The translations under genes and the position numbers were made by a program. From positions 1 to 32,762 of the forward strand of contig JAFVQT010000064.1 in NCBI GenBank assembly GCA_017504655.1: DNA of 32,762 nt, in the 5' to 3' direction. Shown here one piece after another: positions 6,955-14,222 of the stretch. A model generated the notes under the pieces. The model worked only from the letters and a program-made list of their open reading frames with translations, was not told the origin of the DNA and made no database searches. How positions within the stretch are numbered: the stretch's first letter is position 1; every line of letters starts with the position of its first letter. Origin of the DNA: Clostridia bacterium. GTDB lineage: Bacteria > Bacillota > Clostridia > Christensenellales > Borkfalkiaceae.

Positions 6955-8571
6955 ATGAAAGGATTGATTTTACCAAAAAGAATAGTAACCGGCAAAAACG
7001 TTTTAAACGCTGAAAACCTTAAGAAAGATAAACCAATGCAAATAGGCTTCAACGAGAATTATCTCACAACGATAAACGAGGGTGGATACGTCGTGATTGA
7101 TTTTGGTAAGGAGCTTTGCGGTAACTTAAGGCTTTTGGTTACTCATTCTACGGGTGATAAAAAAGTCAGAATAGTTTACGGAGAGTCTGTAGCCGAGGCT
7201 ATGTCTAAAATAGGCGAAAAAGGCGCTACTAACGACCATATTGTCAGAGATTATGAATACTTTATTCCTGACTGGTCGGATACGACCTTTACAAACTCAG
7301 GCTTCAGATTCGTTATGATTCAAGCAGTTGGCAACACTACGGTTGAAATTAAGCACGCTGTAGTTACGCCAACTATCTGTAAAAAGCCATTCAAGGGCAA
7401 ATTCGTTTGCGACGATAAGGTCGTAAATAAAATTTTTGATACAGCCGCATATACGCTCAGGCTCTGTGTTCAAAACGACGTTATCTGGGACGGTATAAAG
7501 CGTGACAGACTCGTTTGGATAGGAGATATGAACCCCGAAACCCTTTCGGCCAACTGTCTTTTCGGCGCGCTTACCCCTGTAGAGAATTCCTTAAGCTTTA
7601 TAAAGGAGCAAACCCCGCTTCCGCTTTGGATGAACAATTTCCCAACTTATTCGCTTTGGTGGATTGTTTGTCTTAAGGACTATTATTTCCAAAACAAAAA
7701 CCACGAGTATCTTTTAAAGCAAAAGGATTACTTAAAGGGTCTTTTAACTCAGCTTTTGGGCTGTGTTGACGAGAATGGCAAGGTTGATTATCCTATGTTA
7801 TTTATAGATTGGCCAACCCATTATTTGCCGGGTGATCAGGACGATAAAAAGCGTCTTGATGAAATTACGGGTACACACGCCCTTACCGTTTATGCGGTTA
7901 AGTGCGGAAAGATTTTGCTTGATATCTTAGGCGAGGATTCTTCAACGTGCGACGCGCTTTTATCAAGGCTTTTAAAAACGGAGTATTCAGTTGAAAAATA
8001 TAAGCAGATTTCAGGTATAAGGCTTATTGCCGGCGTTGGTAATAAGGCAGACGTCGACCTTATAGTAAACGGCGGAGCAAAGGGCATGTCAACCTTTATG
8101 TCATACTTTATTTTAAGAGGCGCGTCGGAGGGTGGCTACGTAGACGAAAGCATTAAGATGATGCGCGACTACTACGGTGCTATGCTCAACCTCGGCGCAA
8201 CCTCATTCTGGGAAGATTTTAATATAGATTGGGCAGAAAACACCGGCAGAATTGACAGATTACCTAAAAAGGGTAAAAAGGACGTTCACGGCGACTACGG
8301 CGCCTTCTGTTATACGGGCTTCAGACACAGCTTCTGCCACGGTTGGTCAAGCGGTGTAGTGCCGTTTTTGATGAACGTGGTTGCAGGTATTGAAATAGTA
8401 AAACCAGGATGCGAGGAGATAAGAATAACCCCAAGACTTGGCTCGCTCAATAACGTCAGGGTTGAGTATCCTACTCCGCACGGCATTTTAAAGGTAGAGC
8501 ACGTTAAAAATGCAGATGGCAGCATAACTACAAAAACCGAAGTTCCACAAGGAGTGAAGATTGTAAAATGA
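6955..8571 (+). CDS. GH78-like alpha-L-rhamnosidase family protein
   Basis: 538 aa from the ATG at 6955 (the frame is open further upstream through the promoter, without an RBS). It resembles bacterial alpha-L-rhamnosidases: a short beta-sandwich (about 30-135, ending FTNSGFRFVMIQAVG) followed by a six-hairpin (alpha/alpha)6 domain with DGIKRDRLVWIGDMNPE, where classical GH78 enzymes carry a DCPQRDERxGWTGD-like motif, and GATSFWEDFNIDW, where they carry a GATTIWERW-like motif. It is well below the roughly 900 aa of many GH78 enzymes and lacks their N-terminal carbohydrate-binding modules. It has no signal peptide and is likely cytoplasmic. The divergent catalytic motif leaves substrate and activity uncertain. 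It overlaps the GH36 gene by 4 nt (ATGA), so the two probably act on one imported oligosaccharide. Confidence 0.82.
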   Translation: MKGLILPKRIVTGKNVLNAENLKKDKPMQIGFNENYLTTINEGGYVVIDFGKELCGNLRLLVTHSTGDKKVRIVYGESVAEAMSKIGEKGATNDHIVRDYEYFIPDWSDTTFTNSGFRFVMIQAVGNTTVEIKHAVVTPTICKKPFKGKFVCDDKVVNKIFDTAAYTLRLCVQNDVIWDGIKRDRLVWIGDMNPETLSANCLFGALTPVENSLSFIKEQTPLPLWMNNFPTYSLWWIVCLKDYYFQNKNHEYLLKQKDYLKGLLTQLLGCVDENGKVDYPMLFIDWPTHYLPGDQDDKKRLDEITGTHALTVYAVKCGKILLDILGEDSSTCDALLSRLLKTEYSVEKYKQISGIRLIAGVGNKADVDLIVNGGAKGMSTFMSYFILRGASEGGYVDESIKMMRDYYGAMLNLGATSFWEDFNIDWAENTGRIDRLPKKGKKDVHGDYGAFCYTGFRHSFCHGWSSGVVPFLMNVVAGIEIVKPGCEEIRITPRLGSLNNVRVEYPTPHGILKVEHVKNADGSITTKTEVPQGVKIVK

Positions 8572-10646
8572 GCAAAATAACATTTAAGAATCTTGAATTT
8601 GATATAATCGACGGTAAAATCTTCTTAACCAAATGCGGAAATATCGCAAGGAGAGAAGGGCAGGAAATCAGTCTTTTTAATTTTTGTGAGGTAAGTATTT
8701 CGGGTGAAAATAAAAACTCTCACCTCGGTGCGAAGATGGCTTATTCCTCAGAGTGGAACAGACTAAATTACGTAAGCCACGTTCAAACGGCAAGCCGTTT
8801 GGAGATAGTTTTGCGCTCTGAAAAGGTAGAGGCAAGGGTTGTTTTTGACGGCTATGAAGACTCTAACGCGCTTAGAATACATACCGAGTATACAAATATC
8901 AGCGACTGCGAGATTTGGCTTGAAGAGGCTTCTGCGTTTACAGCTTTGGGCGTGGGAACTATTTACGAGGATGAAATTCTTCAATTTACCCGCTTTACCC
9001 AAAGTCACCACAACGAGTGTCAGCCAAGAACGGCTACCTTTAAGGAGCTTGGCTTATTCCGCGGTACGGGCGAAAGTCAGCGCAAAATATCTCATTCAAA
9101 TGTGGGTAGCTGGTCTACTAAAGAGCAGCTGCCACAAGGTGTCGTGCAAACTGCCGACGGCAAGCTTTTTATGTTTCAGATTGAAAGCAGTAACAGCTGG
9201 CACTATGAAATAAGCGATAAATCGGGTATTCACTATCTTTATTTGGGTGGGGCAAATTCAACCTATGGCTCGTGGAGCAAAAAGCTTGATAAGGGTGAAA
9301 CGTACGCAACCGTAAACGTAGCCTTAAGCTTTGGCGACGATTTGAGTGAGGTTGTTGCAAATATGACTGCTTACCGTCGCCATATAATGGGCAAGTGCAA
9401 AAGCGATAGCCATTTGCCTACTATTTTCAATGAGTATATGCACCTTTCTTGGGATAATCCAAGTGAAGAAAATACGAGAAAATGCGCGCCTATAGCAAAG
9501 CTTGCGGGGGTTGAATATTACGTTATTGACTGCGGATGGCATGACGAGGTTCCAACTCATCTTATATACCATTACGTAGGAAATTGGAAGGAGAGTAAAT
9601 TAAGATTTCCAAGCGGAGTAAAGGTGACTACCGATTATATACGCTCGCTCGGCTTAAAGCCCGGTCTTTGGATTGAGCCCGAGGTAGTAGGCTTTAAAAA
9701 TCAGGAGATGATAGATTATTACGGCGAGGATGCATTTATCAGAAGAAACGGTAAAATCGTCACGGTTATGAATAGACTTATCCTTGATTACCGCAACAAA
9801 AAGGTCGTTGATTACATGTCCGAAACCATCAGACGTATGGTAGAGGATTACGGTGCTGAATATATAAAAATGGACTACAATCAGGATTTGGGCGTAGGTA
9901 CAGATCTTAACTCGGATTCCTTGGGCGAGGGGCTCGAAAGCTCTGCAAATGCCTTTGCCGATTGGGTAAAGAGCATGACTGAGAGATTCCCTCACGTTAT
10001 TTTTGAGGGATGCTCGTCGGGTGGAATGAGAATGGATTATAAAACCCTTTCGCTATATCCTCTCGTTTCAACCTCAGATCAAGTGGATTGCTACAAGTAT
10101 CCGTATATTGCCTGCAATATACTCTCTGCTTGCACGCCGGAGCAGGCTGCGGTTTGGAGCTACCCCGTAGGAGGAATTAACGGTGATTGCTTAAGGGATG
10201 TAACCAAGGAATGGGCAGACGAAAATATTGACGAGGACAGAGTTTCTTTTAATATGATAAACAGCTTTTTAGGCAGAATGCACCTTGCCAGCAACATAAG
10301 TCTATTGGATGGCGCAAGAGCAGATTTGGTGCAAGAGGGCGTAGCTTATTATAACGGACTTACTCCGTTTAAAAAGCAGGCTCATCCTTATTTCCCGTTA
10401 GGGCTTACCACTATTGGAGAGCCTACCGTATGCTCGGGCTTAAGACTTGGTAATAAGGTTTGCCTTGCAGTTTACAATATAGACGGAGATTTGCATAAGG
10501 ATATACCGCTATGCGGGAAAATACAGAGCGCAAGGATTGGATATCCAATAAGCTCGACTGCGAAAATAGACCTTGCAGAAAATATTTTAAAGGTTGATTT
10601 TACCAAAGAAAGACAGGCTGTTTTTGTAGAGGTTGAACTGTTTTAA
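8568..10646 (+). CDS. GH36 alpha-galactosidase
   Basis: 692 aa, a normal GH36 length. An N-terminal beta-supersandwich (about 1-280) precedes a TIM barrel with the family motifs VEYYVIDCGWHDE, GLKPGLWIEPEVVG, YIKMDYN (predicted nucleophile D436), FEGCSSGGMRMD and STSDQVD (predicted acid/base D504), then a C-terminal beta domain. It removes terminal alpha-galactose from oligosaccharides or glycoconjugates. There is no signal peptide, so a cytoplasmic role on imported sugar is likely. Translation is coupled to the GH78-like gene by the ATGA overlap, and both fall under the promoter at 6880. No transporter or regulator accompanies the pair. Confidence 0.92.
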   Translation: MSKITFKNLEFDIIDGKIFLTKCGNIARREGQEISLFNFCEVSISGENKNSHLGAKMAYSSEWNRLNYVSHVQTASRLEIVLRSEKVEARVVFDGYEDSNALRIHTEYTNISDCEIWLEEASAFTALGVGTIYEDEILQFTRFTQSHHNECQPRTATFKELGLFRGTGESQRKISHSNVGSWSTKEQLPQGVVQTADGKLFMFQIESSNSWHYEISDKSGIHYLYLGGANSTYGSWSKKLDKGETYATVNVALSFGDDLSEVVANMTAYRRHIMGKCKSDSHLPTIFNEYMHLSWDNPSEENTRKCAPIAKLAGVEYYVIDCGWHDEVPTHLIYHYVGNWKESKLRFPSGVKVTTDYIRSLGLKPGLWIEPEVVGFKNQEMIDYYGEDAFIRRNGKIVTVMNRLILDYRNKKVVDYMSETIRRMVEDYGAEYIKMDYNQDLGVGTDLNSDSLGEGLESSANAFADWVKSMTERFPHVIFEGCSSGGMRMDYKTLSLYPLVSTSDQVDCYKYPYIACNILSACTPEQAAVWSYPVGGINGDCLRDVTKEWADENIDEDRVSFNMINSFLGRMHLASNISLLDGARADLVQEGVAYYNGLTPFKKQAHPYFPLGLTTIGEPTVCSGLRLGNKVCLAVYNIDGDLHKDIPLCGKIQSARIGYPISSTAKIDLAENILKVDFTKERQAVFVEVELF

Positions 10647-10659
10647 TAAATAAACACCC

Positions 10660-10677
10660 ATCTATAAGTCGATTATT
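10660..10677 (-). repeat. Intergenic palindromic repeat, copy 1
   Basis: Read on the minus strand this is AATAATCGACTTATAGAT, identical over 18 nt to the copy at 17627-17644, and the match extends to 21 of 22. It lies 14 nt after the alpha-galactosidase stop codon. On the plus strand, 16 nt further on, an SD-like AAAAGGGGAG precedes a remnant ORF. Confidence 0.7.
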
Positions 10678-10707
10678 CAACCATTTATTGGTAAAAGGGG
10701 AGATTTA

Positions 10708-10848
10708 ATAAAAGTAAAAATTAAAATTACGACTTTAGACGAGATGCTTGCATCATACAGACCTCCAAGAAAAAGCCCACCCTATCCCGGTATAGTTTTC
10801 AGAACGTTGGTCAGGCTTTTGTATATGGGTGAGGTTATGAAATTATAA
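10708..10848 (+). pseudogene. Short ORF remnant with a lost or non-standard start
   Basis: A 46-codon open frame ends at TAA 10846-10848. It reads (I)KVKIKITTLDEML, then ASYRPPRKSPPYPGIV, then FRTLVRLLYMGEVMKL. GGGGAG (10697-10702) sits at ribosome-binding distance from an ATA at 10708, where an ATG would be expected, so the start may have mutated (ATG to ATA) or a rare ATA start is used. The proline-rich then hydrophobic/basic pattern looks like the N-terminus of a membrane-associated protein, but I do not recognise the family. It may be the truncated 5' end of a lost gene. Apart from this and the repeat, 10647-10919 holds only the terminator at 10867. Confidence 0.4.
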
Positions 10849-10866
10849 ATTGGTAATGCATAATAC

Positions 10867-10896
10867 AAGGTCGGCAAACCGTTGTTTGCCGACCTT
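10867..10896 (-). terminator. Terminator hairpin at the 3' end of the SPFH operon
   Basis: A perfect 13-bp stem, AAGGTCGGCAAAC (10867-10879) with GTTTGCCGACCTT (10884-10896). The minus strand has little U tract after it, while the plus strand is T-rich downstream. It probably insulates both sides and would be a weaker, largely hairpin-driven stop for the minus-strand operon. Confidence 0.65.
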
Positions 10897-10919
10897 AACT
10901 TTGTTTATGTTTTTTAAGC

Positions 10920-11840
10920 TTAGTTGCCGTCTTTAATGGTGTTTACAAGACCTACGAGCTTTTGAAGCTCGCTTGGAATAATAATCTTTGTTGCCTGACC
11001 GTCGCCAACCCTTTCTAAGGCCTCGAGCTTTTTCATTGTTAAATAAGCCTCGTCCGGCTTAGCCTCGTTTATCATACGGATAGATTCTGCATGAGCCTCG
11101 TTTACTCTGAGTATTGATTCTTTTTCAGCCTCTGCCTTTAAGATTTGAGCTTGCTTTTCAGCCTCTGCCTTTAAAATTGCAGACTCCTTTTGAGCTTCTG
11201 CCTCTAAAATCTGGCTTGCCTTTTTACCTTCGGCAACCAAGATGCTGCTTGCCTTTTCGCCCTCCGCCTTTAAGATTGCCTCACGGCGTTGACGCTCTGC
11301 CTTCATTTGCTTTTCCATTGCGTCTTGAATCTCTGCAGGAGGCTTAATGTTTTTAAGCTCAACACGGGTAATTTTAATACCCCAAGGGTCGGTTGCTTCG
11401 TCTAATATGCTACGGATTTTTGCGTTTATCGTATCTCTGGAGGTCAACGTATTGTCAAGCTCTAAATCACCGATAATATTTCTCAAGGTGGTAGCAGTTA
11501 AATTTTCGATTGCCATCAGCGGTCTTTCAACACCGTATGCGTACAGCTTAGCGTCGGTTATCTGGAAGAAAACGACCGTGTCTATTTGCATGGTTACATT
11601 ATCCTTTGTAATAACGGGTTGCGGTGCAAAATCGGCAACCTGCTCCTTGAGTGAAACGATCTTTGAAATACGCTCTACTATGGGGATTAAAAAGTGAAGC
11701 CCCGTCTGCCAGGTCTTATCGTATGCGCCGAAACGCTCTATAACGTATGCCTTTGCCTGAGGAACAATTTTAATACCCGTTACAATCACTATCAAAATTA
11801 TCAGAGCGACTGCAGAAATTGCTATTATTGCAGGAATCAT
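10920..11840 (-). CDS. SPFH/Band 7 (stomatin-like) membrane protein
   Basis: 306 aa. An N-terminal membrane helix (about 3-22) is followed by a Band 7/PHB domain (roughly 23-175: VPQAKAYVIERFG, LHFLIPIVERI, DLELDNTLTSRDTIN, WGIKITRVELKNI) and a long coiled coil. Residues 189-243 are five consecutive 11-residue repeats of the type ILKAEAEKESA, a hendecad pattern typical of the rods that build flotillin/stomatin cages. The family forms membrane-anchored oligomers that organise microdomains and restrain proteases. It follows nfeD by 15 nt with SD AAAGGAG, the usual NfeD-SPFH partnership. E. coli QmcA and archaeal stomatins are the closest analogues; the precise role is unknown. Confidence 0.93.
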   Translation of the reverse strand: MIPAIIAISAVALIILIVIVTGIKIVPQAKAYVIERFGAYDKTWQTGLHFLIPIVERISKIVSLKEQVADFAPQPVITKDNVTMQIDTVVFFQITDAKLYAYGVERPLMAIENLTATTLRNIIGDLELDNTLTSRDTINAKIRSILDEATDPWGIKITRVELKNIKPPAEIQDAMEKQMKAERQRREAILKAEGEKASSILVAEGKKASQILEAEAQKESAILKAEAEKQAQILKAEAEKESILRVNEAHAESIRMINEAKPDEAYLTMKKLEALERVGDGQATKIIIPSELQKLVGLVNTIKDGN

Positions 11841-11855
11841 AAATGATATCTCCTT

Positions 11856-12296
11856 TTATTTATTTTTTAAATCGACTATAAGCTTGTTACCGTCGATTTT
11901 TTTAACTGTAACCAATGAATCGCTTGGTATATCAGAGCCGTCATCTGACCTTGCGTTCCAGGTCATACCGTTTATTTTTACTGTACCCATTGATAAATCG
12001 TTGTTTATGCTTTCAACAACAATACCCGTATGGTTTAGTATAAGCTCTAAGTTGGTTTCCTGTTCTTTGCGCCTTTTCATAAATTTCTTTACTAATTTGT
12101 GTGTGCTGAGCATAAAAACAACGGAAGTTGCCAAAAAGATAACGATTTGCCAAATAAGCTGCAAATTTGGAAATATTGCCGTTACGATTACCAATATAAG
12201 AGATGATATAGCAAACCAAATGGCAACTAAATCAACTGTAAGTAATTCAACGGTCAATAAAACTAATGCAAAGCATAGCCATATTATCCAATACAT
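11856..12296 (-). CDS. NfeD family membrane protein
   Basis: 146 aa, the short NfeD1b type without the ClpP-like protease domain. Two or three hydrophobic stretches fill residues about 3-70 (YWIIWLCFALVLLTVELL, AIWFAISSLILVIVTAIF, WQIVIFLATSVVFMLSTH). A soluble C-terminal OB-like domain (about 90-146) carries GIVVESINNDLSMGTVKING and GSDIPSDSLVTVKKIDGNKLIV. NfeD proteins pair with SPFH proteins, which matches the next gene. SD AAAGGAG precedes the ATG. Confidence 0.92.
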   Translation of the reverse strand: MYWIIWLCFALVLLTVELLTVDLVAIWFAISSLILVIVTAIFPNLQLIWQIVIFLATSVVFMLSTHKLVKKFMKRRKEQETNLELILNHTGIVVESINNDLSMGTVKINGMTWNARSDDGSDIPSDSLVTVKKIDGNKLIVDLKNK

Positions 12297-12330
12297 AGTA
12301 TCTCCTTTTGCTTAAAATATATTTATTTCC

Positions 12331-12368
12331 TGCTAAATATATTAGCATAGGTTATATTATTCTGTCAA
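12331..12368 (-). promoter_or_regulatory. Promoter of nfeD-SPFH with inverted repeat
   Basis: On the minus strand, -35 TTGACA (12363-12368) and extended -10 TGCTAATAT (core 12339-12344) with an 18-bp spacer. The inverted repeat TGCTAA-ATATA-TTAGCA (12331-12347) lies over the -10 and could be an operator. Confidence 0.6.
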
Positions 12369-12393
12369 TATTTTTATAAAATTTCACTGTTAT

Positions 12394-14073
12394 TCATTTT
12401 TTTAATTCCCCGTGGGGGTCGGGGTTTACGTAGCACGTTTTATAATCCGTATAAATTACGCTGCCCGGCTTTGCCTGAGGTGGCTTTTTAACGAACTTTT
12501 TAAAGCAGTAGTCAACGGGCACCTTGCTACCCTGCTTTGCATCGCTGTAATAAGCGCAAATTTCCGCGCCTATTTCTATTACCCTATTGGGAATAGCCTC
12601 TCCCTTGGTTTCGACTATAACGTGCGAGGAGTGAAAGCCCTTGGTGTGTAGCCACATATCCTCTTTAAAGGCTCTTTGAGTAAGTCTGTCGTTTTGAACG
12701 TTGTTCTTTCCGCATTTTATCACGTAGCCGTCAAACTCGAAAACTCTGTACGCGCTCTCTTCAACCGTCTTGGGCTTAAATTTCGGCTTTGGAAGAAGCC
12801 CTTCCCTGATAAGCTCCTCCTCCAAGTCCTTAAACTCGCTTATTTCGGTTGCCTGGTTTATAAACATCATAACTGCGCTCAGATAAGAAAGCTCCTTTTC
12901 AGTTTGTGCCTTTTGAGGAAGTAAAATTTCAACAGTGCGCTTTTCCTTTGCGTATTTTTTAAAATATCTCTGCGCGTTTTTGCTGGGAGAAAGCTGTTTG
13001 TCAAGCGTTATTTTTATGGGCTTATATTCGTCGTAATAGTTTTCAAGCTCACAGCTTTCCATTCCCTCCTTAAGACGGTAAATATTTGCGGTTATAAGCT
13101 CACCTTTAATTCTCAGCATGTCTGCATCCTTGCAGGCGATAAGCTTTTCGCTTTCGCCCTGCAGCTTTTTGCCAAGCTTTTTAATAAGCCCTTGAACCTT
13201 GTCGGTAAGAAGCTTTTTCTTTAATGCAAACGCCTTGTTCTTATCTTTATTCGTGTAAAAATCCTCATACGCATCGCAAATTGTAGGATAAAAGGTCTTT
13301 TCACCGCCAATAGATAAATAGTCTGTCACGTACACGTCGCAAAGCTTGCCCTCTCCGCAAACGTTTGCTTTAATTTCTAAGTTGTAGATAAAACCGTAAA
13401 GCTTGTCATAAAGGTCTTCGGCAGAGGTAAAGCCTTGGCAACGCTTGGCTGCTTCAATTGCAGTCGTATAAGCAAAGCCCTTTACGTTTTCGAATAAAAA
13501 TTTTGCTAAATCTTCGCCGTAAAAGGCTGATAATCGGCTTATAGCCTCATTTTTATCGGTAAGCTCTATTTTATCCTGCGGTTTTGGAAGCTGATACTTT
13601 GCGCCCGAGAGAGTAACTCTCGTAGTTGCAACGTCTAACGGCGCATTTTTCTGACAGCCTAAAATTATTCCGTTTTCGGTTAAAATAAGGTTGGAGTATT
13701 TGCCCATTATCTCTGCGTACAAAACCTTTTTAACCGTTTCCTTAAAATCGTTTCTGCCGGCGAAGGTCAGCTTTACTATTCTTTCAAAGCCGACAAGCTC
13801 AACGCTTTCTATAACAGAGCCTAAAAGGTGCTTTCTGAGCAGCATGCAAAAGCCCATTGCAGACTTTGGGTTTGGCTTTTCTTCATTTGTAAAGGCAATT
13901 CTGCAGTTTTCTGCATTTGAAGAAAGGACGAGGGTGCGATTGCCTGTAAAAGAGTGTGTTACAAGATACACATCGTCCTTATCGGGTTGACTTACGCGGT
14001 TTATTTTAGCACCTTTTAAAATTGTATTAAGTTCTCTTGCGACGTGGTATAAAGAAAAAGCGTCCTGAGCCAT
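12394..14073 (-). CDS. rqcH: Ribosome quality control protein RqcH (NFACT family)
   Basis: 559 aa, normal for RqcH/FbpA-like proteins. An N-terminal NFACT-N domain (about 1-200: GAKINRVSQPDKDDVYL, FCMLLRKHLLGSVIESVEL) is followed by helix-hairpin-helix and coiled-coil sections and a C-terminal NFACT-R domain (DMWLHTKGFHSSHVIVE). RqcH binds stalled 50S-peptidyl-tRNA and directs addition of C-terminal alanine tails that mark the chain for proteolysis, including by ClpXP, whose genes lie just across the divergent promoter. At positions 97-98, where Bacillus RqcH has the functionally important Asp-Arg pair, this protein has Glu-Arg. SD AAAGGAG precedes the ATG at 14073. Older annotations call it fibronectin-binding protein. 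Confidence 0.94.
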   Translation of the reverse strand: MAQDAFSLYHVARELNTILKGAKINRVSQPDKDDVYLVTHSFTGNRTLVLSSNAENCRIAFTNEEKPNPKSAMGFCMLLRKHLLGSVIESVELVGFERIVKLTFAGRNDFKETVKKVLYAEIMGKYSNLILTENGIILGCQKNAPLDVATTRVTLSGAKYQLPKPQDKIELTDKNEAISRLSAFYGEDLAKFLFENVKGFAYTTAIEAAKRCQGFTSAEDLYDKLYGFIYNLEIKANVCGEGKLCDVYVTDYLSIGGEKTFYPTICDAYEDFYTNKDKNKAFALKKKLLTDKVQGLIKKLGKKLQGESEKLIACKDADMLRIKGELITANIYRLKEGMESCELENYYDEYKPIKITLDKQLSPSKNAQRYFKKYAKEKRTVEILLPQKAQTEKELSYLSAVMMFINQATEISEFKDLEEELIREGLLPKPKFKPKTVEESAYRVFEFDGYVIKCGKNNVQNDRLTQRAFKEDMWLHTKGFHSSHVIVETKGEAIPNRVIEIGAEICAYYSDAKQGSKVPVDYCFKKFVKKPPQAKPGSVIYTDYKTCYVNPDPHGELKK

Positions 14074-14103
14074 TTTGCACTCCTTTGCCGTTCAATTACT
14101 AAT

Positions 14104-14132
14104 ATTATATATAAAAAATTAATAAAAGTAAA
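14104..14132 (-). promoter_or_regulatory. Promoter of rqcH
   Basis: On the minus strand, -35 TTTACT (14127-14132) and perfect -10 TATAAT (14104-14109) with a 17-bp spacer. It sits back-to-back with the tig promoter. Confidence 0.6.
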
Positions 14133-14150
14133 ATTTATAGTGATAAAAAT

Positions 14151-14179
14151 TTGCAAAAGAAAATAAAATATGCTAAAAT
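14151..14179 (+). promoter_or_regulatory. Promoter of tig
   Basis: -35 TTGCAA (14151-14156) and extended -10 TGCTAAAAT (core 14174-14179) with a 17-bp spacer. SD TAGGAG lies just before the ATG at 14223. Confidence 0.65.
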
Positions 14180-14222
14180 ACATACTGAACGTTAAATAAA
14201 CAACCGATTTAGGAGTTAAATT

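Noticed and set aside
11114..11697. Two plus-strand frames antisense to the SPFH gene
   Set aside because: They mirror the repetitive coiled-coil and Band 7 codons of the real gene on the other strand; no RBS or promoter.
11884..12315. 143-codon plus-strand frame
   Set aside because: Antisense shadow of nfeD, which has the family sequence, an RBS and a promoter on the minus strand.
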